DNA of 64,000 nt from Pseudarthrobacter sp. PS3-L1 (GTDB taxonomy: Bacteria > Actinomycetota > Actinomycetes > Actinomycetales > Micrococcaceae): positions 1-64,000 of the forward strand of contig NZ_JASISU010000005.1 in NCBI RefSeq assembly GCF_030063285.1, written 5' to 3'. Positions 33,879 to 43,504 of this stretch are shown one piece after another. Position 1 is the first letter of the stretch. Each line of letters opens with the position of its first letter. The notes below the pieces were generated by a model. It was not told where the DNA came from and made no database searches. It saw only the letters and a list, made by a program, of their open reading frames with translations. A program made the translations under genes and the position numbers.

Positions 33879-35393
33879 ATGACTACTGCTCCAGTGCCTG
33901 CCCCCGCCACCATTCCTGCCGTCACGGCCAATACCCCGGTCCGCGTGCGTTTCTGTCCCTCACCTACGGGGACCCCGCACGTGGGACTGATCCGCACTGC
34001 GCTGTTCAACTGGGCCTATGCCCGGCACACCGGCGGCAAGATGGTTTTCCGAATTGAGGATACGGATGCGGCGCGGGACAGCGAAGAGAGCTATCACCAG
34101 CTCCTGGACGCAATGGGCTGGCTTGGCATCAACTGGGATGAAGGTGTGGAGGTGGGTGGCCCGCACGAACCTTACCGGCAGTCACAGCGCGGTGAGCTCT
34201 ACCAGGACGTCATCGCCAAGCTGCGCGAGGGTGGCTTCATTTACGAGTCCTATTCCACGCCCGCCGAAATTGAGGCCCGGCACAAGGCAGCTGGCCGCGA
34301 TCCCAAGCTGGGGTACGACGGTTTTGACCGCGAGCTAACCGAAGAGCAGGTGGCGGCGTTCAAGGCGGAGGGCCGCGAGGCAGTCCTGCGGTTGCGTATG
34401 CCTGACGAGGACCTGACCTTCACGGACCTCGTGCGCGGCGAGATTACCTTCCGTGCAGGATCGGTGCCTGACTTTGCCGTGGTCCGTGCCAACGGCGCCC
34501 CGCTGTACACGCTGGTCAACCCGGTTGATGACGCTCTGATGGGTATCACCCACGTGCTCCGCGGTGAGGATCTGCTCAGCTCCACGCCCCGCCAGATTGC
34601 GCTGTACCGTGCGTTGCATGCCGTGGGCGTCGCCAAGTACATGCCCGAGTTCGGGCACCTGCCCTACGTCATGGGCCAGGGTAACAAGAAGCTCTCCAAG
34701 CGCGATCCGGAGTCCAGCCTGTTCCTGCACCGGGAGCGTGGCTTCATCCCGGAGGGCTTGCTGAATTATCTGTCGCTGCTGGGCTGGTCGCTGAGCGCTG
34801 ATGAGGATATTTTCACTGTGGAGCAACTGGTGGCGAACTTCGATATCCACGATGTCCTGGGTAACCCGGCCCGCTTTGACATCAAAAAGGCTGAGGCTAT
34901 CAACGGTACGCACGTGCGGCTGCTGGATCCGGCTGACTTCCAGGGCCGTCTGGTGCCGTACCTGCGCGAAGCGGGGCTGGTGGGGGAGACCTTGACTGCC
35001 CGCCAGGAAGAGATCCTGGCAGAAGCTGCGCCGCTCGTGCAGGAGCGCATCACCCTTCTGGGCGAGGCGCCGGAAATGCTCGCATTCCTGTTCAAGGCAG
35101 ACGACGCCATTGATGTGTCAGAGGATGCCAAGAAGGGGCTCCCAGAGAACACCACCGAGGTCCTGGACGCCGCGCTCGTTGCACTTGAAGCGGACAGCCA
35201 GTGGAGTGCTGAAAGCATCCAGGCAGTGCTGAAACAGGCGTTGGTGGAGGGCATGGGCATCAAACCGAGGCTTGCCTTTGGCCCGGTGCGGACGGCAATT
35301 TCCGGCCGCCGGATATCCCCGCCTCTGTTTGAGTCCATGGTGATCCTGGGCAAGGACTCTTCCCTGGCCCGCTTGCGTGCTTTCCGCGGCTGA
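33879..35393 (+). CDS. gltX: Glutamyl-tRNA synthetase
   Basis: A 504-residue class I synthetase starting at ATG 33879 ([15 protein letters not shown]); the frame extends to 33849 without support. The HIGH-equivalent motif is in [30 protein letters not shown] and the KMSKS-equivalent in [12 protein letters not shown]. The DTDxxR segment is [11 protein letters not shown]. Its discriminating or non-discriminating character cannot be read here. The stop shares a base with the next start (TGATG). tRNA-Gln and tRNA-Glu, its likely substrates, lie 8-9 kb away beyond the glycan operon. Confidence 0.97.
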   Translation: MTTAPVPAPATIPAVTANTPVRVRFCPSPTGTPHVGLIRTALFNWAYARHTGGKMVFRIEDTDAARDSEESYHQLLDAMGWLGINWDEGVEVGGPHEPYRQSQRGELYQDVIAKLREGGFIYESYSTPAEIEARHKAAGRDPKLGYDGFDRELTEEQVAAFKAEGREAVLRLRMPDEDLTFTDLVRGEITFRAGSVPDFAVVRANGAPLYTLVNPVDDALMGITHVLRGEDLLSSTPRQIALYRALHAVGVAKYMPEFGHLPYVMGQGNKKLSKRDPESSLFLHRERGFIPEGLLNYLSLLGWSLSADEDIFTVEQLVANFDIHDVLGNPARFDIKKAEAINGTHVRLLDPADFQGRLVPYLREAGLVGETLTARQEEILAEAAPLVQERITLLGEAPEMLAFLFKADDAIDVSEDAKKGLPENTTEVLDAALVALEADSQWSAESIQAVLKQALVEGMGIKPRLAFGPVRTAISGRRISPPLFESMVILGKDSSLARLRAFRG

Positions 35394-36163
35394 TGGCTGA
35401 GGACTCCGCCGTCGCCGGCCCGGCTGCTCATTCTGTTTCTGCTGGTCATGGCCTGGACCCCCGGTTTGGGGATATCCAGGGGGTGCTCTTCGATATTGAT
35501 GAGACCCTGGTGGATCTTGAGTACGCCATGTCCACTGCCTTCCGGGCGGTCAGCGAGCATCTGCTGCCGGGGCTGGATGCTGCCGGTTGGCAAGGCGTGG
35601 GAAAGGTTTTCACGCATGGGACCACCCACTTGTATGACAGGTACCTGGCGGGTGAGCTGAGCTTCAATGAACAGCGGATCCTTCGGGGGCGGGCAGCGTT
35701 TGGGTACGTCGGCGTGGATTTTCCCGACGATGAGGCGGCCCAGCAGTGGGTGGAGTCCTACGCGGAGACCCAGCATGGACACCTGCGCGCATTCGAGGAC
35801 GTGGTGCCGCTCCTGGATGCGCTGGATGCGGCAGGGGTGCCTTACGGTGCCGTGAGCAACAACGTCCACAACTACCAGCGGGCCAAGCTGGACCGGGTGG
35901 GGCTGCAGCGCATCACGCATCTGGTGGGTACCGATACCGTGGGCGTGCCGAAGCCTGATCCTGCGATCTACCTCGAAGGCGTCCGTCTCCTGGGCACCAG
36001 TGCTGCCCGGACGCTGTATGTGGGAGATAACCTGCTGCTCGATGCACAGGGGGCAACGGCTGCGGGCCTTGTAGGCGTGTGGCTGAACAGGGGAAGTGCC
36101 CTGGACGAGGATTTTGCCGGAGCGCAAATCGCGAGCCTAGGGGAGCTGCTGGGCGGGCTCTGA
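35393..36163 (+). CDS. HAD-superfamily hydrolase
   Basis: A 256-residue phosphatase-like protein. Motif I is FDIDETLVDLEYAM (DxDxT), motif II VSNN in PYGAVSNNVHNYQ, motif III GVPKPDPAIYLEG with the Lys, and motif IV YVGDNLLLDAQGATAAG. The cap is a C1 type helical insert (about residues 45-130). It is translationally coupled to gltX by a TGATG overlap. The substrate could be a phosphoglycolate-like or nucleotide monophosphate; not assignable. It is the last conserved-region gene before the low-GC island. Confidence 0.9.
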   Translation: MAEDSAVAGPAAHSVSAGHGLDPRFGDIQGVLFDIDETLVDLEYAMSTAFRAVSEHLLPGLDAAGWQGVGKVFTHGTTHLYDRYLAGELSFNEQRILRGRAAFGYVGVDFPDDEAAQQWVESYAETQHGHLRAFEDVVPLLDALDAAGVPYGAVSNNVHNYQRAKLDRVGLQRITHLVGTDTVGVPKPDPAIYLEGVRLLGTSAARTLYVGDNLLLDAQGATAAGLVGVWLNRGSALDEDFAGAQIASLGELLGGL

Positions 36164-36224
36164 GCCGCAGGTTTTCGCCACCGTATAAACCCAGGCCAAC
36201 CGCAGAGATCGTTTTTGCTGACTG

Positions 36225-37856
36225 CTAGGTCTCTAGCTTAGGAAGGTACTTTAGAACTCGACCGGGCACACCACCCACAAGTGAATTTGCCGGAACATCC
36301 TCTGTCACAACCGCTCCAGCAGCGATGATGCAGCCTTCACCAACTGTCACGCCTCCGAGCACCATCGCACCTGCTCCTATCCATGATCCACGTCCAATGC
36401 GGATGGGTAACTTGACCGGTGTCCCTGTTCTCCTCACTTTGTCGCTTTGTTCGTGCGTATCCGAAATGAGCTTCACAAACGGTCCCAAAGATACATCCTC
36501 CTCGATCACCACATTCGGCCTTATATAGCTGTCTCGGTTAATGAAGACACGATTGCCGACCTCAATGGGACCCACCCATTCTCCACCGCGATACACCTGG
36601 ACGTGATCTCCAATAATGATTTCAGATTCTGCGTGGCTGGCCATCATCCTGACTGTCGGATCGATCCATGCGGTTTCCGAAACATTCACATGATTCGTTG
36701 AAGGCCTCGCCAGGACGCTTTTCTCGAGTTGCTCTACGCGCCGGATTATTTCTCTGACTGCTTCAGTTTCTTCTTCACAGTTGTTTGTGGCAGTAGGTTC
36801 TTCCCCCAAAGTCTCCGGCATGGAACCTTCTGCCGCGGATGAGGGATCGTCCTCCAGTTCTGGCGATAGAAAAGCAATTTTTACGGGGTCTAGTCGCTCA
36901 GGATGACTTTGCTGTTTTCCTTCGCCCAGCCAAGTTGAGGTCTCCTCCGGAGACAGAGCCTGGCAAACCGAAGCAGTGAAAATATGCGGCGGTGGTGGAC
37001 CATGGTTGAAGCTTCCAGCATACTCAAGTGTGGATATTCGAGAAAGGTTACCGCCACGCGCGCACGCCGCCAGCATAGGTAAGTAGTGCTGCTCATACTG
37101 AAACTCGTTAATGTTCTGGACCAGGATTACTTTGTTGTTTACCGGGTGGCTGTAACGATCAAGGGCAGAAAGACGAGGGGATACCGAACCAGTCCAGTCC
37201 TCGCGGAGTTGCTCATCGGTGACGTCGGGGCTTATCAGATCGGGCCAAACAGTACGTGCATAAGATTTTTGTGCGGCCAGAGACGTTCCGCCGTTCATGT
37301 AGTAATGAATTGCTGTCTGTGCGTTGAAGGCGACAGCCACGGAGCCGGGTATTAGTGAGCTGACTTGCAATGCGGCGAATCCGCCACCAGAGGAACCGGT
37401 CAGGACTAAGTGTGTTCCCGAAATTGCTTTTAGGAGCCGACGAAGCACATCGGCCGCTACTTCCTGAACATTGAAGTCGGACCACCCGGTGAACCAGGCC
37501 AGTTCAAGGTCGCCCGCGAGATATAGTGCTGGATCCGAGAAGCAGATTATTGACTTGTTTAGTTTCAACAAGGTGTTGAGTCTCTCGAAACGCGGAATCT
37601 CCTGCGTAGTACGGTTGAGTGCCCCGTGGAAGCTGACCAAGATCTCATCGGTGCCCCTATTTAGGACGAATACGTCAAAGGGGACATCATCCTTGTTGGT
37701 GGGCAGTTGCAACCATATCGCCTGATCTAGAGGAAATTTTAATGTCAGGAGAGCCTCGTAATCCACCGCGTTCGGATGGAGGATGCGCGGATCGAAATCG
37801 AACTCATCTTTATTTATGTGTAAGGAATCAAGCGCACCAAATTTTTCTTCACTCAT
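36225..37856 (-). CDS. Fusion of an alpha/beta hydrolase and a hexapeptide-repeat acyltransferase
   Basis: A 543-residue protein, last gene of the leftward glycan operon; its ATG overlaps the upstream stop (ATGA). Residues 1-310 look like an alpha/beta-hydrolase: ILVSFHGALNR, LVLTGSSGGGFAALQV with the nucleophile Ser156 in GSSGG, and a candidate His in GSFNHGPPPPH. Residues 315-365 are an acidic linker, and EETEAVREIIRRVEQLEKSVL a short coiled coil. From about 395 a left-handed beta-helix follows (IIIGDHVQVYRGG...IGRGSWIGAGAMVLGGVTVGEGCIIAAGAVVTEDVPANSLVGGVPGRVL), the maltose/galactoside O-acetyltransferase type, with a catalytic His in SDTHEQ. It may add and/or remove acyl groups on the glycan. 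Confidence 0.75.
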   Translation of the reverse strand: MSEEKFGALDSLHINKDEFDFDPRILHPNAVDYEALLTLKFPLDQAIWLQLPTNKDDVPFDVFVLNRGTDEILVSFHGALNRTTQEIPRFERLNTLLKLNKSIICFSDPALYLAGDLELAWFTGWSDFNVQEVAADVLRRLLKAISGTHLVLTGSSGGGFAALQVSSLIPGSVAVAFNAQTAIHYYMNGGTSLAAQKSYARTVWPDLISPDVTDEQLREDWTGSVSPRLSALDRYSHPVNNKVILVQNINEFQYEQHYLPMLAACARGGNLSRISTLEYAGSFNHGPPPPHIFTASVCQALSPEETSTWLGEGKQQSHPERLDPVKIAFLSPELEDDPSSAAEGSMPETLGEEPTATNNCEEETEAVREIIRRVEQLEKSVLARPSTNHVNVSETAWIDPTVRMMASHAESEIIIGDHVQVYRGGEWVGPIEVGNRVFINRDSYIRPNVVIEEDVSLGPFVKLISDTHEQSDKVRRTGTPVKLPIRIGRGSWIGAGAMVLGGVTVGEGCIIAAGAVVTEDVPANSLVGGVPGRVLKYLPKLET

Positions 37857-38941
37857 ACGCTCACTCTCAAACCGAGTGCATCAAACATCGCTTCCCTGAC
37901 AGATAATTCGCTGCGGTGCAATTGACATGATGCTCTCGCTATCTGGACAATTTCGTCGTAGGTGCCTGATTTGATGATGTTTCGCAGGTCGACTGACTGG
38001 TCAGATGGATTGAAGCGTGGACAGCCGTGGTCGCCAAAGTTGCTCCAGATACCAGCGCGCAAATTCTTGCCATACTGGATTCCTACAGACCCTTGGGCGC
38101 CCACACCGAGGGCCAAAGTACCAGCCGCGAGTGCTCGGACGCCGCCCATACCGGCAACGCAAGCAGCGACAGCCTTATTCATCCGGATGGGCACTTCATC
38201 TGGTTCCACCCAGCCTGACCATTGAATTTCTATGTTGTTAAATGAAGCGAAGCCCTGTTCAAAACGTCTTTCAAAATTGTTCCGAAGTGGACCGTCACCC
38301 ATCACGTCCAGTGTCCACTTAATACCAGGAAACTCTGAGGCTAGGTCGGTGACCAACGTGATAGTCGGATCGATCTGCTGGATCTTATCCGGCGCTAAAC
38401 GCGCGGCAGTCACTACAGTAGCTTTGCCACCGCGCAACTTTTCTTCAAGTGGGATTAATGGAAGACGAAAAACTTTGTCCGGCACGCCATTAGGAACAAC
38501 GGCAACTTTCCACGGTTCGACTTTCCCGACGCGAACAATGAAATCTTGAATCGAGGGGCTGGCAGCCAGAATCAGTTCGGCTTCTGGCGACCAATCGTTG
38601 ACTTGGTCGAGATAGGCGCCGTGAATCATATGGTACGTAGGAATCCTTAATTGCCGTCCCACTCTTAGGGCCACATCTCTGGCTATGGGCCCATGGGAGA
38701 AGATAAGATCCCAGCCTCCCTTGTTAATCAAATCCTTGACTGTAGGTAGCCAGTCTTCCCAGCGAATAGTCGCGTAACCTGCGCCAGTCTCCAGAATGCG
38801 GTCGCGAAACAATCCCTCTTTGCCGACAACAACTACGTCTATTCCTTGAGACAATAGGTCTTCGACCGCGGATAGGGCCCATTCGTGAACGCCGCCCCAG
38901 TCAGCGACCGTTCGAACTGGCATGAGGATTTTAGTTTGCAT
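37853..38941 (-). CDS. Glycosyltransferase, GT4-like
   Basis: A 362-residue protein when started at ATG 38941 (MQTKILMPVRTVADWGGVHEW), overlapping the upstream stop by 11 bases; ATG 38956 is possible. The N-terminal domain (IDVVVVGKEGLFRD..., HGPIARDVALRVGRQ, YHMIHGAY) and the C-terminal domain (KVAVVPNGVPDKVFRLP, TVVTAARLAPDKIQQIDPTITLV, LDVMGDGPLRNNFERRF) fit a GT-B fold of family 4. The usual EPFG-type Glu-x7-Glu motif is replaced by a VAGMGGVRALAAGTLALGVGAQG stretch, so activity or donor may differ. It probably transfers a sugar to the growing surface glycan on the cytoplasmic face. Confidence 0.8.
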   Translation of the reverse strand: MQTKILMPVRTVADWGGVHEWALSAVEDLLSQGIDVVVVGKEGLFRDRILETGAGYATIRWEDWLPTVKDLINKGGWDLIFSHGPIARDVALRVGRQLRIPTYHMIHGAYLDQVNDWSPEAELILAASPSIQDFIVRVGKVEPWKVAVVPNGVPDKVFRLPLIPLEEKLRGGKATVVTAARLAPDKIQQIDPTITLVTDLASEFPGIKWTLDVMGDGPLRNNFERRFEQGFASFNNIEIQWSGWVEPDEVPIRMNKAVAACVAGMGGVRALAAGTLALGVGAQGSVGIQYGKNLRAGIWSNFGDHGCPRFNPSDQSVDLRNIIKSGTYDEIVQIARASCQLHRSELSVREAMFDALGLRVSV

Positions 38942-39602
38942 GTATGAGTTTCCCATCTACTGACAAGAGAATATCTACTGCGTTAAGGATGCCAGCAATT
39001 CGCCGGATATCATCCGTACTGCACTTCGCGAGGAGCCGGTTGGGTACATCAATTCGGGATGCGCTCAAATCCTGCGCCATAAGGACAGGGACAGCTAGAT
39101 GGACGCCAAGCGAGCTTGGCGGATAATTTGATTCTACTTCAAAAAGCCACGAATTCGACGAGACGATAAACTTATCAAACGTGAATAGTCGACCGGACGA
39201 GCTATGGGTCGGCAGCTCGCGAAATAAAATACGCCTACGATCGCCCTGACTTGGCGAGATTACTTCTTCGAGACTATTGGGACCAATAACTATTTCCACA
39301 GAGCCTGTATGAATGGCAAGTGGAATATCCGTTCCATCAGGAAGATTAATCTCATCATTGTCCAGATATTTTCTAATCTGGACTCCTAAAGAGTTTGATA
39401 TTGGTCGACCCACTCGCAGGTGTCCGGTAACAAGATTCCCTAGGAGCAGAATTGTTGCGGCGGCGATCCGATCGCCAGTTAAGGACTTAGGTTGGCCATG
39501 AAATATGAGTGCTGGAAGTATAGGAGTCTCTACACCAAGTATGGACTCCATGAAATTCAACTCAGTTTCGCCGCGGTGATTGAAAACTGCTTCGACCCTC
39601 AT
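38931..39602 (-). CDS. Orphan protein of the glycan operon, 223 residues
   Basis: I recognise no family. The protein begins MRVEAVFNHRGETELNFMESILG, is mostly predicted beta and alpha/beta with motifs ALIFHGQPKSLTGDRIAAATILLLGNLVTGHLRVGRP, and SGRLFTFDKFIVSSNSWLFEVESNYPPSSLGVHLAVPVLMAQDLSASRIDVPN. No signal peptide or membrane helix is visible. The ATG directly abuts the stop of the upstream glycosyltransferase gene (TAAATG), and the stop overlaps the following gene, so it is made together with the glycosyltransferases. Possible roles are an accessory subunit or a polymer modification enzyme, but this is only from context. Confidence 0.7.
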   Translation of the reverse strand: MRVEAVFNHRGETELNFMESILGVETPILPALIFHGQPKSLTGDRIAAATILLLGNLVTGHLRVGRPISNSLGVQIRKYLDNDEINLPDGTDIPLAIHTGSVEIVIGPNSLEEVISPSQGDRRRILFRELPTHSSSGRLFTFDKFIVSSNSWLFEVESNYPPSSLGVHLAVPVLMAQDLSASRIDVPNRLLAKCSTDDIRRIAGILNAVDILLSVDGKLIHAN

Positions 39603-41702
39603 TTAGGCGATTCCAAAGTAGCGGCTCGAAAGATCTTCAAAATCATATGTTGATGGAACAAGAATTTCCCATGTGAGATCGGAGTATTCCAAAAGCCTGC
39701 TGAATTCTTCCGCCATGCCGATTGTTTTGAAACCCAACAAGACCAATTCCTTGCGTTGATTTTCGCCAAAATTTACTGATATTTTCTTTGCGCTGAAGCA
39801 GCCTTGAATATCGGTTACATTCACATCGTCCAAGTTGAAGCTGTTAACAGTGAGAAGTACACCTGCGGGATGGATCTTCGTAATTCGTTTGAGCTCGAGT
39901 GCTTTACGGTCGCCAACGAGAAATACTTCTCCCGAAGATTTCGGAATCTGGTTCGCTTTTTCGTCCTTGACGAGCTTTGGCGAAGCCCGGAATCTACAGC
40001 CAACAATTCCCTTGCGCCGAATCTGGACCATGTCAGCAAGTGTAATAGCCTCTGCGCCACCAAGCTCTAAAGTGGATTTGCCCGTCCACATGTCAGTCTC
40101 TGCGGCAATAAAGCTAAATCGGTCATGAAGATCCAAGGAGAGAACCTTCTTTCCGACGAGTCCCTGGAAAACCAAGTCCCTATCAACGAGATGATCGGGA
40201 AGGTAAGCACCAAACAAGTGGAATAGCTTTGTTCTGTCTGCGGGAGCGGGAAATCCGAGCGCCTTGCCTTGGTCAGTCATGGTCCGGAGCGACGTGTGAT
40301 CAGCGCCAAAGCTGTTTGCGTAGCGAGTAAGAACTGCAGCTGCCCGTTGACGTTTGGTGTCAGTCTGGCTGACCTGCGCCGGGTGGATGCGCCTGAGAAA
40401 CAGGACTTTCTCAGAGTGTCTCCAGCGCAGACCACTCAGCACAGTCCGGACGGCCAGATTGTGATCGACAGAACTCGTAAGGGATTCGTCGTAGCGAATT
40501 GACCTGATCAAAGCCGTTGGGAGCAACCAGGTTGCATGGCCCGGGGTCTGGCCGCTGAAGGCGACAAGTTCCCGACCAAAGTTACGCTTGGTAATGTGGA
40601 GTTCCATCTCGGCGGTAACGTCGTCGAAGTTCACCCATGAACCGTAGGATGCTCGTTCTGTAGCGGTAATAGTCGCAAGACTGGTTGCCAAGCGCCATGG
40701 CAGCATAAGGTCATCGTCGTCATGCACTGCAGTGAAGTGGCCGACCGACTTGTCCGCTGCTCTGTTGCGTGCACTGCTGATTCCAGTGGGGGACTGCCGA
40801 ACATAGGTGATCCTGGGATCATCAAAGGAGCGGACAATGTCCTCAGTGTTGTCTTCCGAGCCGTCATCGACGATGATGAGCTCAAATTCGTGAAAGGTCT
40901 GGGCTAGAACTGAATTTATCGAGTCGGCCAAATACGGGGCTCGGTCGCGGGTAGCTACGGATACTGAAACAAGTATGGGCCGGAGTTCTACAGGAACGGA
41001 CCAATTCTCTAAGTTCCTGAAGATGCTTGAATCCGAGAGTACGTGTGGTTTTTGACTTTCCCGTGCAGGAATGGAATACGGAGTGTCATCCCTGGTCAAC
41101 GACGGCAATGCTGCCTGGAGATCCATTGCGAACGACTGTGGACAGCGCGTAGATTCCCGAGTTATGCCAAGCCGCTTTGCTCTTGTGAGCAGATCCATGG
41201 TCAGGCAGTCGTTGAACGAGGCCCGTTCGTCGAAGCCTCTAAGCAGTAAGAGGTCCTTCTTGGTTAAGGCGTACATGATCGGTGAATCGTTGTGAATTGA
41301 TTTTGTGAATTCAATCCCTAGCCAGTCTATCTCCGAGTGCGGCATGTCGCTTAGTCTTGGGGCGCTGGTGGGTAGTCTTCCAGATACCCGCAAAAACGAG
41401 CCGTCCTGTAGTCCAGAGATTTGCTTCCAAAGTGATTTGGTAAGTACGGGGTGCGCGGTGCTCTCGGCGATTATTACGATCGAAGTCTCCGCCTCGGCGA
41501 TGAGTTGGTTCATCATTTCAGCTTTTGGCGTTCCGAACGGGAAGATGCGCACATTTGGAATAGAGATATCAGTAAGGTTCGTGGCGAGTCCGATTGATAT
41601 CTCCGCATACTCAGATGCGGCATCTACGACTATTTGGCGAAATTCGTCCAAGGCAGCTGAGTCATCACTCACAAACGAATGGATCAGTGTTACGTTATTC
41701 AC
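39603..41702 (-). CDS. Glycosyltransferase with central GT2 domain and extra N- and C-terminal domains
   Basis: A 699-residue protein starting at GTG 41702, overlapping the upstream stop (GTGA). Residues about 240-460 are a GT2 domain: ILVSVSVATRDRAPYLADSINSVLAQTFHEFELIIVDDGSEDNTEDIV, GISSARNRA, and HDDDDLMLPW with the metal-binding DxD. Residues 1-230 look like a degenerate GT-A domain (FGTPKAEMMNQLIAEAETSIVIIAEST...MYALTKKDLLLLRGFDE), and about 230 C-terminal residues have no family known to me. Large multi-domain GT2 enzymes of this kind make repeat-unit polymers or add side chains. Signal or membrane segments are absent. Confidence 0.82.
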   Translation of the reverse strand: MNNVTLIHSFVSDDSAALDEFRQIVVDAASEYAEISIGLATNLTDISIPNVRIFPFGTPKAEMMNQLIAEAETSIVIIAESTAHPVLTKSLWKQISGLQDGSFLRVSGRLPTSAPRLSDMPHSEIDWLGIEFTKSIHNDSPIMYALTKKDLLLLRGFDERASFNDCLTMDLLTRAKRLGITRESTRCPQSFAMDLQAALPSLTRDDTPYSIPARESQKPHVLSDSSIFRNLENWSVPVELRPILVSVSVATRDRAPYLADSINSVLAQTFHEFELIIVDDGSEDNTEDIVRSFDDPRITYVRQSPTGISSARNRAADKSVGHFTAVHDDDDLMLPWRLATSLATITATERASYGSWVNFDDVTAEMELHITKRNFGRELVAFSGQTPGHATWLLPTALIRSIRYDESLTSSVDHNLAVRTVLSGLRWRHSEKVLFLRRIHPAQVSQTDTKRQRAAAVLTRYANSFGADHTSLRTMTDQGKALGFPAPADRTKLFHLFGAYLPDHLVDRDLVFQGLVGKKVLSLDLHDRFSFIAAETDMWTGKSTLELGGAEAITLADMVQIRRKGIVGCRFRASPKLVKDEKANQIPKSSGEVFLVGDRKALELKRITKIHPAGVLLTVNSFNLDDVNVTDIQGCFSAKKISVNFGENQRKELVLLGFKTIGMAEEFSRLLEYSDLTWEILVPSTYDFEDLSSRYFGIA

Positions 41703-42121
41703 GGATATTCCTTCAAAAAGTACGTTCCGAGGGAATGGGCACTAGAGCTGACTTTTTCCCCATCTATCTGAAGCTTGTTTATAGCGTATCTAATTTCTTG
41801 GATCTGATCCTTCAGGGAGTATGTTAGCGCAGCTTTTGACCAGGGAATCAAAGTTATTAAAATTTCATCAAAAGTGTTCTTTGATATGACTATATTTGGG
41901 GTGAATCTATTGACAGGATCTATGTCTTCTACATATACATAACTTGTATTTTTAACCTGTGAATATTTCCAATTAACGTCACTTGGTATGACCTGTTTCC
42001 CAGAATTTCTCAGTTCAATACCGAGCAACCAATCCTTCGAAGAGGAGAATCCATCCACGAACGTGAGACTAATCCTGGCCTCACGAGCGTAGCCATCGAG
42101 TTTTATCACCGCAGGTTTCAT
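41699..42121 (-). CDS. Orphan protein of the glycan operon, 140 residues
   Basis: Start ATG 42121 follows AGGGGAT; the frame runs to 42181 without a site. The protein (MKPAVIKLDGYAREARISLTFVDGF...) appears largely beta-stranded, with many Tyr, Ile, Lys and Asn and an ending YAINKLQIDGEKVSSSAHSLGTYFLKEYP. It matches no family I know. Codon use is clearly more AT-rich than in the flanking chromosome. Its stop overlaps the GTG of the large glycosyltransferase, so expression is coupled. It could be a small partner domain of that enzyme. Confidence 0.6.
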   Translation of the reverse strand: MKPAVIKLDGYAREARISLTFVDGFSSSKDWLLGIELRNSGKQVIPSDVNWKYSQVKNTSYVYVEDIDPVNRFTPNIVISKNTFDEILITLIPWSKAALTYSLKDQIQEIRYAINKLQIDGEKVSSSAHSLGTYFLKEYP

Positions 42122-42190
42122 GCATCCCCTATGAATTTTGTTCACGGTCTGGTCCGTTCCAAACCGGGCAACTCGCCGCACTGTGGCTCA

Positions 42191-43504
42191 TTACGGCCGG
42201 CCCATTCCTCTGTAGGTCCAGCCAGCTTGTCGCCAAGCAGTCGGAGAAAGGGCATTTCGCCCGTCAAGAATTTTTAGATCCGCTACCAGTTCTGCTGTTT
42301 TAACAGGATCAAGGTCAACGTACTCGGGCCATTCCGTCACGAGCAGGATCACGTCAGCCCCAGCAATCGCTTTGGTCGTGTTGGTCTCGTAGTTCAATTC
42401 TGGAAAGCGTCTTCGGGCGTTCTCTATGGCTTCGGGATCGGTTACCGTTACCGTTGCCCCTTGGAGTTGCAGCTGCGCAGCAACTGAAAGTGCGGGTGAA
42501 TCCCTCACGTCGTCTGAGGACGGCTTGAATGCTGCTCCTAATACCGTCACATTTTTACCCAAGAGGGCTCCACTACAGAGCTCCCTGGTAAGTTCAACGA
42601 CTTTGGTCCTGCGCCGCATGTTGATGCTATCAACTTCTTTGAGGAAGGTCAGAGCCTGGTCTGCACCGAGCTCTCCAGCCCGAGCCATGAATGAGCGGAT
42701 GTCCTTGGGAAGACAGCCACCGCCAAAACCCACGCCAGCGTGAAGAAATTTTCGCCCGATGCGGTCGTCAAGACCAATCGCATCCGCCAGTGCGGTTACA
42801 TCGGCGCCCGATGCATCGCACACTTCAGCCATGGCGTTGATGAATGAAATTTTTGTAGCGAGAAAAGAATTGGCTGCAGACTTAACAAGCTCGGACGTTG
42901 CGTAATCGACAACCAAGCGGGGTGTTCCTGATGACAAGGGAACAGCATAGACCTCATCGAGACTATTCTGCGCGGAAAGCCCTGCCGGGCCGGCTGGAAC
43001 TCCGTAGACGAAGCGGTCCGGCGTGAGGGTGTCTTTTACTGCGTGTCCCTCGCGCAGGAATTCTGGGTTCCAAGCGAGCGTAGCTGTAGGACAGGCAGCT
43101 GTTATAAGCGCACTCAGACGTTCAGCTGTTCCCACAGGAACAGTCGATTTGCCCACTGCAACGTCACCGGCCGAAAGAAAGGGAAGGAGTTCGCTAAAGG
43201 CTGCGTCTACATACGAAAGGTTTGCGGCGTACTCTCCCTTGAGTTGTGGAGTCCCCACACAAACAAAGTGAACCTTGCTGCCGTGTGCTTCGGCCATGGA
43301 CGTCGTGAACCTTAGCCGGCCAGTTTCCAATACTTCTTCCAAAAGGTCCTCCAGCCCTGGCTCAAAGAATGGAGCTCGCCCGTCCTGTAGCTCGGCGATC
43401 TTGTACTCATCTACGTCTATGCCGATTACGTCGTGGCCTAGCTTTGCCATAGACACGGCATGGACTGCACCTAAGTAACCGCAACCTATTACCGAAATTC
43501 GCAT
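42191..43504 (-). CDS. ugd: UDP-glucose/GDP-mannose 6-dehydrogenase family, probably UDP-glucose 6-dehydrogenase
   Basis: A 437-residue NAD-dependent enzyme, first gene of the leftward glycan operon. ATG 43504 (MRISVIGCGYLG) is chosen over longer starts because the Rossmann motif must begin there. Motifs: VIGCGYLGAVHAVSMAKLGHDVIGID, KSTVPVGTAERL, WNPEFLREGHAVKD, and the catalytic Cys in FLHAGVGFGGGCLPKDIRSF; the C-terminal UDP-binding domain has VLGAAFKPSSDDVRDSPALSV. It makes UDP-glucuronate, the likely donor for the polymer. Specificity for UDP-Glc is inferred from the family branch, not proven. Confidence 0.92.
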   Translation of the reverse strand: MRISVIGCGYLGAVHAVSMAKLGHDVIGIDVDEYKIAELQDGRAPFFEPGLEDLLEEVLETGRLRFTTSMAEAHGSKVHFVCVGTPQLKGEYAANLSYVDAAFSELLPFLSAGDVAVGKSTVPVGTAERLSALITAACPTATLAWNPEFLREGHAVKDTLTPDRFVYGVPAGPAGLSAQNSLDEVYAVPLSSGTPRLVVDYATSELVKSAANSFLATKISFINAMAEVCDASGADVTALADAIGLDDRIGRKFLHAGVGFGGGCLPKDIRSFMARAGELGADQALTFLKEVDSINMRRRTKVVELTRELCSGALLGKNVTVLGAAFKPSSDDVRDSPALSVAAQLQLQGATVTVTDPEAIENARRRFPELNYETNTTKAIAGADVILLVTEWPEYVDLDPVKTAELVADLKILDGRNALSPTAWRQAGWTYRGMGRP

